Assembly: GCF_009764265.1 (NCBI RefSeq) | Contig: NZ_RWIR01000064.1 | Coordinates: 1-56,022, forward strand | Direction of reading: 5' to 3' | From: Pseudomonas sp. PB101 | GTDB lineage: Bacteria > Pseudomonadota > Gammaproteobacteria > Pseudomonadales > Pseudomonadaceae | Length of the DNA stretch: 56,022 nt | Part shown: one piece after another, positions 16,033 to 23,142 of the stretch | Position numbering within the stretch: position 1 is the stretch's first letter | Layout of the letters: each line of letters begins with the position of its first letter | Notes under the pieces: generated by a model | Seen by the model: only the letters and a program-made list of their open reading frames with translations | Told to the model about the DNA's origin: nothing | The model's database searches: none | Translations under genes and position numbers: made by a program

Positions 16033-17157
16033 TCAGGTCGGTTCGCTGACTTCGACCAGTTGCCCCAGTCGACTGCGGGTGCGCGCCAGATCAATGGCAT
16101 CGCCACCCAGGCTGTCGCGCAATGAGTGCTGTCCGAGCAAGGTCAGGTGCTTGTCCTGGTCGTACAGCACGTCGATGAGATTGATGAAGCGTTGTTGGGC
16201 GGCAATCGAGCAATCGCCCAGCAGTGGCAGTTCATCGATGATCCAGCGGTCGAACTGGCGGCACAGCTCCAGATAATCCATCACCGCCGTGGGCTGATCG
16301 CACAATTGGGTGAAGGTAAAACCGATGCCGCGGCCTTCGCGAAAATGCGCTCGCAAATGCCGGGTGCCCACCGGCAACGAAACAGGCGTGGCATTGCGCC
16401 CGGGCAGGTTCAGCGATTGTCGTTGCGCCACGTTCGCCGGCCAAACGTAGTGACCTTGAGTGAACAACTGATGCGCATGGGTTCGGGCCTGGCTGCGGTA
16501 GTCGTGGGGCCCGCCGACTTCCATCACCTGCATGCGCGCATGGACCAGGTCGATCACCGGTTTGAAGCGTGCGTGGTACAGCGGATTGGGCAGCAGGCCT
16601 TCGGGCGGGTAATTGGAGGTCACCAGCAACAGGATGCCGCGCTGGAACAGTGCCTTGAACAACCGGGTGATGAGCATCGCATCGCCGATGTCGTGCACAT
16701 GGAACTCATCGAAACACAGCACCCGACAATCGCTGAGCAGCTCATCGAGAGTACTCGCCAGGGCGTCGGCCTGTTCGCGATGCTCGAACATGCCCTGGTG
16801 CAGCCGGGCGAAAAACTCATGGAAGTGCAGGCGCTGTTTCTGCGCGATGGGAATGGCCCGGAAGAAGCCGTCGAGCAGCCAGCTCTTGCCGCGCCCCACG
16901 GCACCGTGCAGGTAAAGGCCCGGAAGGGTTTTCGTCGAAGTGCCGATCAGCATGCAGGCATGCCGGGCCATGCAGTCGATCACGCGTTGCTGGCTGTGAC
17001 TGAGGGTGTAGCCTCGGGAATGGGCCTGGTGACGAAAGTAATCGTGGATGACCTGGCCTGCCTCGGTGCTGCCGGCCGCTGGCGCCTTGCCGAGAAGGCG
17101 ACGCAGCGTTTGCCAGCGCGATTTGATGCGCGAACGGTTGGGCGGTCGAAAGGCCAC
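16033..17157 (-). CDS. zapE: AFG1/ZapE-family ATPase
   Basis: This 374-residue P-loop ATPase has Walker A at GLYLHGAVGRGKSWLLD and Walker B at VLCFDEFHVHDIGDAM. Sensor-type residues are in LLLVTSNYPPEGL. RFINLIDVLYDQD and the near-terminal LVEVSE are typical of AFG1/ZapE. ZapE is a cell-division ATPase that acts at the FtsZ ring. The start is GTG 17157 with GAGGTGA 7 nt upstream; the open frame extends 66 codons further without support. In Pseudomonas the canonical zapE usually lies elsewhere with ribosomal-protein or respiratory genes, so this copy, next to an LRR-kinase, may be a paralogue with another client. The symbol should be read as family-level. Confidence 0.8.
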   Translation of the reverse strand: MAFRPPNRSRIKSRWQTLRRLLGKAPAAGSTEAGQVIHDYFRHQAHSRGYTLSHSQQRVIDCMARHACMLIGTSTKTLPGLYLHGAVGRGKSWLLDGFFRAIPIAQKQRLHFHEFFARLHQGMFEHREQADALASTLDELLSDCRVLCFDEFHVHDIGDAMLITRLFKALFQRGILLLVTSNYPPEGLLPNPLYHARFKPVIDLVHARMQVMEVGGPHDYRSQARTHAHQLFTQGHYVWPANVAQRQSLNLPGRNATPVSLPVGTRHLRAHFREGRGIGFTFTQLCDQPTAVMDYLELCRQFDRWIIDELPLLGDCSIAAQQRFINLIDVLYDQDKHLTLLGQHSLRDSLGGDAIDLARTRSRLGQLVEVSEPT

Positions 17158-17245
17158 TGAAATATCACCTCTGGTATGCGGGCAGGCTCCCCGAGCTGCG
17201 GCGCCATAGTGTAACCAGAGCAGGGAATGTGCTTCCAGCTGTGTC

Positions 17246-17998
17246 TCAGAACTGCACGGTCTGCCTGAGCATCTGTGCCGCCGCTGTGTCCGCCGGGCTG
17301 ACCATCGCATAGTTGTAGCCACTTCCCGACCAGTACTCGGCCTGCAACTCGCCATCGCTGCGACTGCCCCTCGGCAGCATGTAGTTTTTCGGCCCAGGCG
17401 GACGCACGTAGAAACTGACCTTCTGCCCGCCCTGGCTCTCGTAGACCACCATCGCCGCCGGGCCTTGCTCGGTGCTCAGCAGGCGCCCGCTGGCCGGCTT
17501 GAACCCGGCACTCGAAAGGTCGGGCAGGCGATTGGCCTGGGTGAAGTAGCGGTCGAGCCAACCCTGTATGTCGCCGTCGTCGCCGACCTTGTAATCCGCC
17601 GGCAGCAGGCCTTGCTGGGCAATCAGGCGATAGGCTTGCAGGGCATCGGTCATTGGCAGCTGGGGGCTGGCCAGGGTCATTTCCCGCGCTTGCCAACCGC
17701 TGAATCCGCCGACGCTGACCGCCATGAACAGCACCGCCGCGCTGGCCAGATGCCGACGCGACTGACGTTTCAAGCGCTGGCGAATCACGGCCGGATCGAG
17801 TTCCGGGTTGGCCGGTTGCTGCAAGGCGCCCCCGAGGGCTGCGCGCAGTTGCTGGGCATCCAGTTGCCAGGCGCGCACCTGTGCGGAAATTTCCGGGTTG
17901 CTTGCCAGAAAAGTCTCGACCAGGCGTCGGTCGGCGTCGCTCAGTTGGTGGTCGACGTAGGCGTGCAGGTCACGCTCGCCGGGGGGCATGCTGATCAT
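17246..17998 (-). CDS. Anti-sigma factor, membrane-bound
   Basis: This 250-residue protein begins MISMPPGERDLHAYVDHQLS, an anti-sigma N-terminal helix resembling zinc-binding anti-sigma domains but without the HxxxCxxC cysteines. One membrane helix lies at about 93-112 (ASAAVLFMAVSVGGFSGW). The ~135-residue periplasmic part contains LPADYKVGDDGDIQGWLDRY and a C-terminal GYNYAMVSPAD region. Its ATG overlaps the stop of the ECF sigma gene (ATGA), so the two are translationally coupled. GGAG lies 6 nt upstream. I infer that it holds the sigma factor at the inner membrane and releases it on an envelope signal, probably peroxide or another oxidant given the target genes. Confidence 0.85.
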   Translation of the reverse strand: MISMPPGERDLHAYVDHQLSDADRRLVETFLASNPEISAQVRAWQLDAQQLRAALGGALQQPANPELDPAVIRQRLKRQSRRHLASAAVLFMAVSVGGFSGWQAREMTLASPQLPMTDALQAYRLIAQQGLLPADYKVGDDGDIQGWLDRYFTQANRLPDLSSAGFKPASGRLLSTEQGPAAMVVYESQGGQKVSFYVRPPGPKNYMLPRGSRSDGELQAEYWSGSGYNYAMVSPADTAAAQMLRQTVQF

Positions 17999-18501
17999 TT
18001 GAGTCTCCGCAGGGAAGGGCGGTTGATTTCGCCGTCGCTGAGTTGGCGCAGGGCCTGGCGAGCCCGGGACAGGCGGGACATCACGGTGCCGGTGGGTACG
18101 TCGAGAATCTCGGCGACCTCTTTGTAGCTCAAGCCTTCCACCGACACCCAGAGCAGCAGTGCACGTTGTTCGGTGGGCAGTTGATCGAAGGCGTTGAGGG
18201 TCGATTGGGCAATTACGGTGCGCTCCACCGACGGCTGGGCATCGTCGCGTCCGGTGAAGAATTCGAGCATGCGCGCGTAGCGCCGGGCGCGCCGGTGCGC
18301 ATCGAGAAACTGCCGATAGAGAATCGAGAACAGCCAGGCGCGCAAGTCGCCCTCGGTGCGTTTGCTGCCCCAACTCGACAGCGCGCGCTCCAGGCAGGCT
18401 TGCACCAGGTCGTCAGCGCTGCTGGTGTTGCGCGTCAAGGACACGGCAAAGCGCCGCAATCGCGGAATGATTTCTCTCAGTTGTTCGTCGATATCGTTCA
18501 T
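17995..18501 (-). CDS. ECF-type RNA polymerase sigma factor
   Basis: This sigma factor of about 168 residues has region 2 as SADDLVQACLERALSSW plus LRAWLFSILYRQFLDAHR. Region 4 is LPTEQRALLLWVSVEGLSYK, then EVAEILDVPTGTVMSRLSRA. Region 3 and the other extra domains of housekeeping sigmas are absent, as expected for the ECF group. Starts at GTG 18519 or ATG 18501 are both possible and the ribosome-binding site is weak for each. It is divergent from the catalase-like gene. Both directions carry GGAATAA-N14-CGTCT, so autoregulation and control of the peroxidase operon are inferred. Confidence 0.9.
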   Translation of the reverse strand: MNDIDEQLREIIPRLRRFAVSLTRNTSSADDLVQACLERALSSWGSKRTEGDLRAWLFSILYRQFLDAHRRARRYARMLEFFTGRDDAQPSVERTVIAQSTLNAFDQLPTEQRALLLWVSVEGLSYKEVAEILDVPTGTVMSRLSRARQALRQLSDGEINRPSLRRLK

Positions 18502-18535
18502 CAAATTCTGACTAGTCACTACGCTTTGGACTAGG

Positions 18536-18562
18536 AAGACGCCCGGAACTCGAGGTTATTCC
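18536..18562 (-). promoter_or_regulatory. ECF-type promoter for the sigma/anti-sigma genes
   Basis: On the minus strand GGAATAA (18562-18556) is separated by 14 nt from CGTCTT (18541-18536). This is the -35/-10 layout of ECF promoters, about 35 nt before ATG 18501. It matches the facing promoter at 18591 in hexamers and spacing. Confidence 0.75.
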
Positions 18563-18590
18563 ACGTCAGAAAAAATAAACACCGCGTGTG

Positions 18591-18616
18591 GGAATAAACC
18601 TGCTTGCGGTTCGTCT
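18591..18616 (+). promoter_or_regulatory. ECF-type promoter for the peroxidase/b561 operon
   Basis: GGAATAA (18591-18597), 14 nt, then CGTCT (18612-18616) lies 43 nt before the catalase-like ATG. It is identical in design to the opposing promoter of the sigma gene, so the same sigma factor should read both. Confidence 0.78.
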
Positions 18617-18659
18617 GCTTGATTCTTCTCACTTGTGGCCGATGGCCCTGGAGCCTTTC

Positions 18660-19745
18660 ATGGTAGATCGATCATCACCGCCAATCCGGCCGCCCCTGAG
18701 CGCAGCCAGCCTGACGTTGCGTCTGGCTGGCATTGCCCTGGTCGTTGCCGCCGTGGCCGGGGCGTTTGCCTACGTCAACGGCACGCTCGACCCACAGCGC
18801 CTGACCCCGAAGAAACTGATCAACGTGCTGGAAACCAACAACGGCGTGCATCCGGGTTTCCGTCGCAACCATTCCAAAGGCGTGTGTGTGATCGGGCATT
18901 TCGAGAGCAGCGGCGAGGCACGCAGCTATTCCACCGCTCAAGTGTTCAATGACGCGCGGACGCCGGTGGTCGGACGATTCGCCTTGCCGGCCGGCAACCC
19001 TTACGCGCCGGACAGCGCCGTGCCGATCCGCAGCATGGCGTTGCGTTTCAACCAGGCCAACGGCCAGCAATGGCGCACGGGGATGAACAGCATGCCGGTG
19101 TTCCCGGTGGGCACGCCCGAGGCGTTCTATCAATTGCAAAAAGCCCAGTCGCCAGACCCGGCCACGGGCAAGCCGGACCCCAAGGCGGTTCCGGCGTTCT
19201 TTGGTTCACACCCGGAAGCCGCACCGTTCCTGGCCTGGATCAAAACGGCCAAGCCTTCGGCCAGCTACGCCACCGAAAACTACAACAGCGTCAATGCGTT
19301 CTACCTGGTCAACGCGGCCGGCCAACGCCAGGCAGTGCGCTGGAACATGGTGCCGATGGCCCAGGACGCACCAGGGGCCACGGCACCGGAAGGTAATGAT
19401 TTCCTCGAGAAAGACCTGGTTCAGCGAATCGCCGCAGGCCCGTTGCGCTGGCAGTTGAACATCACCCTGGCCAACCCCGGCGACCCGGTCAACGACGCCA
19501 GCAAGGCCTGGCCCGACGGGCGCAAAGTGTTGAATGCCGGCACGCTGGTGCTTGAGAAGACCCAGCCGCAACTCAACGGCGAATGCCGTGACATCAACTA
19601 CGATCCGCTGGTGTTGCCTACCGGGATCGAAGGTTCCGACGACCCGTTGCTCGCCGCTCGTTCAGCCGGTTACGCCTCTTCCTACCTGCGTCGTACCAGC
19701 GAAGTCAGCCAGTTGCCCGCCGCCAAACAGGAGACCCGGCAATGA
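18660..19745 (+). CDS. Periplasmic catalase-family peroxidase (SrpA-like)
   Basis: This 361-residue haem protein of the compact catalase-like (SrpA) family has an N-terminal membrane anchor or signal (LRLAGIALVVAAVAGAFAYV, ~21-40). That places the enzyme in the periplasm. The distal histidine is in FRRNHSKGVCVIGHFE, and TPVVGRFALPAGNP follows the catalase pattern. The proximal haem tyrosine is expected in ARSAGYASSYLRR near the C-terminus. Members of this family act more as peroxidases than as true catalases. The start is ATG 18660 with GGAG 6 nt upstream. It overlaps the cytochrome b561 gene by 4 nt (ATGA). A donor-acceptor pairing with that cytochrome is inferred. Confidence 0.88.
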   Translation: MVDRSSPPIRPPLSAASLTLRLAGIALVVAAVAGAFAYVNGTLDPQRLTPKKLINVLETNNGVHPGFRRNHSKGVCVIGHFESSGEARSYSTAQVFNDARTPVVGRFALPAGNPYAPDSAVPIRSMALRFNQANGQQWRTGMNSMPVFPVGTPEAFYQLQKAQSPDPATGKPDPKAVPAFFGSHPEAAPFLAWIKTAKPSASYATENYNSVNAFYLVNAAGQRQAVRWNMVPMAQDAPGATAPEGNDFLEKDLVQRIAAGPLRWQLNITLANPGDPVNDASKAWPDGRKVLNAGTLVLEKTQPQLNGECRDINYDPLVLPTGIEGSDDPLLAARSAGYASSYLRRTSEVSQLPAAKQETRQ

Positions 19746-20287
19746 GTAGCCAACCGAACCACTTCGCCCCGCTGGCGCGCCTGCTGCATTGGCTGATGGC
19801 GTTGATGATCATCGCCATGCTGTTTATCGGCGCCGGCATGGTTGCCTCGGTGTCCGAGCGACATGAATGGCTGATTCATTTGCACAAACCCTTGGGCATC
19901 GCGATTTTGCTGCTGGTGATCGTGCGGCTGGTGGTGCGATTTTCCACCACGCAGCCACCGCTGCCAGCGGATCTGCCAGGTTGGCAGGTGCTGGCCGCCA
20001 AGGCATCGCATGTGCTGCTGTACGCTCTGATGCTGGTCTTGCCGCTACTGGGCTGGGCGATGATTTCTGCGTCTGGCGAACCGGTCATGCTCAGCAGTTC
20101 GTTGCAACTGCCGTCGATTGTGCCGGCGAATGCGCAGGTGTTTGCGTTTTTGCGCAAGGCCCACGGGTATCTGGCGTACCTGTTGTTTCTGACTGTGTTG
20201 CTGCATTTGGCAGCAGCGCTGTTTCACGGCTGGATTCGGCGTGATGAGGTGCTGGACAGCATGTTGCGGGGCAAGGATCGAGGCTGA
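19742..20287 (+). CDS. Cytochrome b561 coupled to the catalase-like peroxidase
   Basis: This 181-residue four-helix membrane protein has haem-ligating histidines in RLLHWLMALM, EWLIHLHKPLG, AKASHVLLYALML and RKAHGYLAYL plus LLHLAAALFHG. Its start overlaps the peroxidase stop (ATGA), so both are made from one mRNA under the ECF promoter. I infer that it carries electrons from the quinol pool across the inner membrane to the periplasmic peroxidase. It is distinct from the stand-alone b561 gene at 4288. Confidence 0.87.
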   Translation: MSSQPNHFAPLARLLHWLMALMIIAMLFIGAGMVASVSERHEWLIHLHKPLGIAILLLVIVRLVVRFSTTQPPLPADLPGWQVLAAKASHVLLYALMLVLPLLGWAMISASGEPVMLSSSLQLPSIVPANAQVFAFLRKAHGYLAYLLFLTVLLHLAAALFHGWIRRDEVLDSMLRGKDRG

Positions 20288-20296
20288 AGAGCGTTC

Positions 20297-20324
20297 GTGA
20301 TGAGGGCGCTGGCTCCCTCATCAC
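20297..20324. terminator. Stem-loop between convergent genes
   Basis: A 10-bp perfect stem (GTGATGAGGG / CCCTCATCAC) with an 8-nt loop lies 10 bp after the b561 stop and 24 bp from the carboxypeptidase stop. It lacks a U-tract but is well placed as a bidirectional transcript end. Confidence 0.55.
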
Positions 20325-20347
20325 TGATGGTCAACTGGCGGGAGGAA

Positions 20348-21499
20348 TCAGCGCAAGGTATCGACCATATCGGCAAGCGTGGTCAACACATCCTTGCCCA
20401 GCTGTTTCGAACGCTTGCCCGACCAGCCGGTTTCCGCGTTCGGGTGGTCGTCGTGATCCTTGAACGGCATTTCCAGGGTCAGCGACAGGCAGTCAAACTT
20501 CTGCCCCACGCTGTTGCAGGCCAGCGTCATGTTGGCCTGGCCCGGTAAATCGCGGACATAGCCGTGTTTGGTCTGGAAGTCTTTGGTGGTGTGCTTCAGA
20601 TGGTTGCGGAAGTGCTCCTCGAGTTTTTCGATCCGCGGTGTGTAGCCGGGGTTGCCTTCGCAACCGGCGGTGAAGACGTGAGGGATTTCCTCGTCACCAT
20701 GGACGTCGAGGAACATGTCGACGCCGTACTTTTCCATTTGCTGCTGAACGAACAGGACTTCCGGGCTGATTTCCTGGCTGGCGCTCTGCCAGGCGCGATT
20801 GAGGTCCTGGCCCATGGCGTTGGTGCGCAGGTGGCCGTGGAAAGCACCGTCCGGGTTCATGTTCGGCACCAGGTACAGGTCGGCGCTGGCCAGCAGTTTA
20901 TTGAGTACCGGGTCGTCGTGTTTTTCCAGGCGTTCGATCACGCCTTCCATGAACCACTCGGCCATGTGCTCGCCCGGATGTTGCTGGGCAATCATCCACA
21001 CCTTGCGGCGGCCCTCGGCTCCGGTGCCTTTGCGTAACAACTGGATGTCACGGCCTTCGACGCTCTTGCCGGTGGCCAGCAGTTCGGTGCCGGCCTTGCT
21101 CAGCGCCTGCTCGATCAGCCAGTCGTGACGGCCACGGCTGTAGGGCTCGAAGTAGGCGAACCAGGCGTGGGTCTGTTCGGCTTCGAGGCTGAAGCGCAGG
21201 CAGTCGCCTTCGAAAATGGTCGGTACGCGGAACCAGTTGACGTGATCGTAGGACGCCACCGCCTGATAACCGGTCCAGGCCTTGTTATAGGAGGACTGGC
21301 TGGCATTGTTCAGGCGAAACCAGTGATCCTGGCCGACATGCAGGCCGCTGGCCTTGAAGTGGAACCACTGGAAATGGTTGCTTTTGGTGTCCGGGCGGAT
21401 GGCCAGAAGCGGTTTGAGCGGATCGCTGATGTCGATGACTTGGATGTTGCCGCTGTCGAAGTTGGCGCTGATATCGAAAGAGGATTTGGCCACGGTCAT
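20348..21499 (-). CDS. M14-family zinc carboxypeptidase (cytosolic carboxypeptidase-like)
   Basis: This 383-residue metallocarboxypeptidase has an N-terminal beta-sandwich of about 120 residues (SNHFQWFHFKASGL, SYNKAWTGYQAVASYDHVNW) that defines the CCP/Nna1-like branch. Zinc ligands are H174 and E177 in QQHPGEHMAEW and H267 in LDVHGDEE. The catalytic glutamate E343 is in SLTLEMPFKDHDDH. NPDGAFHGHLRTNAMGQDLN carries the substrate-binding residues of the family. Eukaryotic CCPs trim glutamates from tubulin; bacterial substrates are not established. No signal peptide is present, so it is cytosolic. It is single and convergent with the ECF-controlled operon. Confidence 0.88.
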   Translation of the reverse strand: MTVAKSSFDISANFDSGNIQVIDISDPLKPLLAIRPDTKSNHFQWFHFKASGLHVGQDHWFRLNNASQSSYNKAWTGYQAVASYDHVNWFRVPTIFEGDCLRFSLEAEQTHAWFAYFEPYSRGRHDWLIEQALSKAGTELLATGKSVEGRDIQLLRKGTGAEGRRKVWMIAQQHPGEHMAEWFMEGVIERLEKHDDPVLNKLLASADLYLVPNMNPDGAFHGHLRTNAMGQDLNRAWQSASQEISPEVLFVQQQMEKYGVDMFLDVHGDEEIPHVFTAGCEGNPGYTPRIEKLEEHFRNHLKHTTKDFQTKHGYVRDLPGQANMTLACNSVGQKFDCLSLTLEMPFKDHDDHPNAETGWSGKRSKQLGKDVLTTLADMVDTLR

Positions 21500-21777
21500 A
21501 ATCGATTCCTGAATATGATTTTTATGGCGGCTACTTTACACGCAGGGAAGGGTGAAACCGAGGGAAATTGCGGGGTGTAGCGGTGGGGGCGTCCTCCTTG
21601 ACGCTGTCGCAGCTTAGAGATTGTGCGATTGATTCTCAAGTGCTATTTGTCAGTGGTTTCAACCAATGATGCCGGGCTTCTCTTGCCAATCGGTATTCTT
21701 TTGATATCATCCGCGCCATCGAATTTGCGACACCCAAAGACTTCATTAGCCTGAAGCCAAAAGCCAGAAAACTGGCA
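21500..21777. other. Intergenic region between the carboxypeptidase and prrF
   Basis: No gene is visible in these 278 bp. A plus-strand sigma-70-like pair, TTGCCA (21684-21689) and TATCAT (21706-21711) with a 16-bp spacer, points toward the prrF terminator, with no frame or terminator assigned to it. A small GCCAG-AAAA-CTGGC hairpin lies at 21763-21776. Confidence 0.4.
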
Positions 21778-21890
21778 AAAAAAAGACCCGGCAAAAAGCC
21801 GGGTCAAAAACCGTGATTAGCCTGATGAGGAGATAGTCCAGGAGACCGACCTAAGGTCACTTGGTCCATCGACTGATCTCGCGACCAGCT
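21778..21890 (-). ncRNA. prrF: PrrF iron-responsive small RNA
   Basis: This minus-strand RNA of about 113 nt begins AGCTGGTCGCGAGATCAG, close to the known PrrF 5' end. It contains the conserved PrrF core (CTATCTCCTCATCAGG, then CTAATCACGG). It ends in a strong terminator: GACCCGGC-TTTTT-GCCGGGTC followed by eight U (21805-21777). PrrF RNAs base-pair with mRNAs of iron-containing proteins such as sodB and sdh and spare iron when it is scarce. A Fur box overlaps the promoter. The assignment is from recognised sequence; a covariance-model search was not possible here. In P. aeruginosa two copies are in tandem, but only one is seen in this window. Confidence 0.88.
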
Positions 21891-21892
21891 GA

Positions 21893-21925
21893 TGCAATAA
21901 TAATCATTCTCGTTTGCAAGTCAAA
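21893..21925 (-). promoter_or_regulatory. prrF promoter with overlapping Fur box
   Basis: On the minus strand TTTGAC (21925-21920) and TATTAT (21902-21897) are 17 bp apart, with the start point about 7 nt downstream at 21890. GAGAATGATTATTATTGCA (21911-21893) matches the 19-bp Fur consensus at 13 positions and covers the -10. Iron-loaded Fur should therefore block this promoter. Confidence 0.82.
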
Positions 21926-21984
21926 CGTTTTTACCTGCGCGATAGGAAAATTCTTTCCTGTCCTCTCGATTCGCCTTTTCCACT

Positions 21985-22326
21985 TCAAGCGTTTTCATAC
22001 TTCTCCAGCGATCGATCGACCATCGCCCTGGCCATGTCGATCATGTGCACCGTCGAAAACGCCAGGTCACGGTTGGCGCCTTGCAGGTGATTGGCCGACT
22101 CGTACGCGGTGGCGGCCGCACAGCGCAACAGATCCAGCGCATGGACCAACGCCTCTTCGCCGCCGATATTGCGGTTCACATCAAAAAAACGCGGCTCGTC
22201 CATTTCCTCTGAAACAGTTGGTTTCAAGTAGTAGTCCAGCGCGCGCTGTGCCGCCGCGGAGCCCTGGGGCGAGGTGAGGGTGGTATCGATTTGTATGTTC
22301 GGCAGGTCATTGGCGGGTGGGTTCAT
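21985..22326 (-). CDS. Small Pseudomonas protein (DUF3077/DUF6124-like)
   Basis: This 113-residue soluble protein contains RFFDVNRNIGGEEALVHALD, then LLRCAAATAYESANHL, QGANRDLAFSTVHMIDMARA and MVDRSLE. These are features of a small Pseudomonas family of unknown function that I recall as DUF3077- or DUF6124-like; the exact Pfam number is uncertain. Start ATG 22326 follows ACGGAG. It is divergent from a CI-type repressor across 129 bp that contains nested inverted repeats, so it is a candidate target of that repressor. It has no membrane segment. Its transcript would run towards prrF, whose promoter lies about 60-95 bp beyond the stop. Confidence 0.7.
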   Translation of the reverse strand: MNPPANDLPNIQIDTTLTSPQGSAAAQRALDYYLKPTVSEEMDEPRFFDVNRNIGGEEALVHALDLLRCAAATAYESANHLQGANRDLAFSTVHMIDMARAMVDRSLEKYENA

Positions 22327-22379
22327 GGTGATGGCAAGCTCCGTGTCAGATTCAGATCCGTGAATTGATCCTAATACGA

Positions 22380-22413
22380 ATTGTATTTGTGACGACAAAT
22401 TAAATACTACAAT
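22380..22413. promoter_or_regulatory. Nested inverted repeats, candidate operator of the CI-like repressor
   Basis: ATTGTA (22380-22385) and TACAAT (22408-22413) enclose TTTGT-GACG-ACAAA (22386-22399). The AT-rich element lies between the divergent DUF gene and repressor gene, about 43 bp before the repressor ATG. Binding by that repressor is inferred from position and symmetry. Confidence 0.45.
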
Positions 22414-22455
22414 ATGTGTTTTGATGGCCGGAGTCGCCCACGTATCGTGCCGCAC

Positions 22456-23103
22456 ATGGATAAATGGATTGAATTGGTCAAGGCCAAGATGAGTGAACTC
22501 AAAATCACTCAAGAGATACTCGCCGAGCGCCTCGGGATGTCCCAGGGCGGCATTGGCCACTGGCTCAACAAGCGTCGTGAACCCGGCATCGAAGACATGA
22601 ACCGTGTCCTGCGGGCGCTGGGTCTCGAGTTTCTCGAAGTGGCGCTGGTGATCCGGGAACCGCTGGCGTCCACGGACGACGAACTGCCCCTGACTCAGAA
22701 GTACAACCCGTACTTTCGCTACCCCGTCAGTGACTGGCGCGAACCTGCGCAGGTGCGCGACGGTGAGCTCCCGGCGTATGCAAAAGAGCAGTTTGAACTG
22801 TCCGATTACCATGCCCGCGGGGCGGCGTACTGGTTGAGAGTGGCCGGTGACGCGATGACCGCGCCCAATGGCATCAGCATCCCGGAAGGCATGCTGATTC
22901 TGGTCGACCCGGCCGTGGAAGCCGTGCCTGGCAAACTGGTCATTGCCCAGTGGCCGGACAGCACCGAAGCCACGTTTCGCAAACTGATCGAAGAGGGCGG
23001 GCAGCGTTATCTGGTCCCGCTCAATCCGACGTATCCTAAAGCCTTGTATACCGACGAATGTCGAATCATCGGCGTCGTGGTTCAGGCAACAGCCAGGTTC
23101 TGA
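22456..23103 (+). CDS. CI-like XRE/S24 repressor lacking the cleavage serine
   Basis: This 215-residue protein has an N-terminal XRE helix-turn-helix (ITQEILAERLGMSQGGIGHW, ~17-36) and a C-terminal S24 peptidase fold from about 110. The fold is close to lambda CI (AAYWLRVAGDAMTAPNG, IPEGMLILVDP, FRKLIEEGG, LVPLNPTYPK). In CI and LexA the catalytic serine lies in NSM/MSM. Here the codon is GCG, giving A133, while the general-base lysine K176 is kept. The Ala-Gly cleavage site expected in the linker also reads WREPAQ. The protein should bind DNA and dimerise but not self-cleave after DNA damage. Start ATG 22456 follows no clear ribosome-binding site. Confidence 0.82.
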   Translation: MDKWIELVKAKMSELKITQEILAERLGMSQGGIGHWLNKRREPGIEDMNRVLRALGLEFLEVALVIREPLASTDDELPLTQKYNPYFRYPVSDWREPAQVRDGELPAYAKEQFELSDYHARGAAYWLRVAGDAMTAPNGISIPEGMLILVDPAVEAVPGKLVIAQWPDSTEATFRKLIEEGGQRYLVPLNPTYPKALYTDECRIIGVVVQATARF

Positions 23104-23105
23104 TC

Positions 23106-23140
23106 AGATCGGTCCTCGCGATGCGTAGGACCGATCTTCA
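23106..23140. terminator. Bidirectional terminator between the repressor gene and liuD
   Basis: An 11-bp perfect stem (AGATCGGTCCT / AGGACCGATCT, 23106-23116 and 23127-23137) with a 10-nt loop and a short U-rich tail (TCATTTC) fills the 39-bp gap between two convergent genes. Confidence 0.75.
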
Positions 23141-23142
23141 TT

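Noticed and set aside
12160..17157. A T6SS or defence island around vgrG, the LRR-kinase and the AFG1 ATPase
   Set aside because: No Tss, Hcp, effector/immunity, nuclease or integrase gene is present. The genes have host-like composition and are separated by a conserved yebC-like gene, so an island is not supported.
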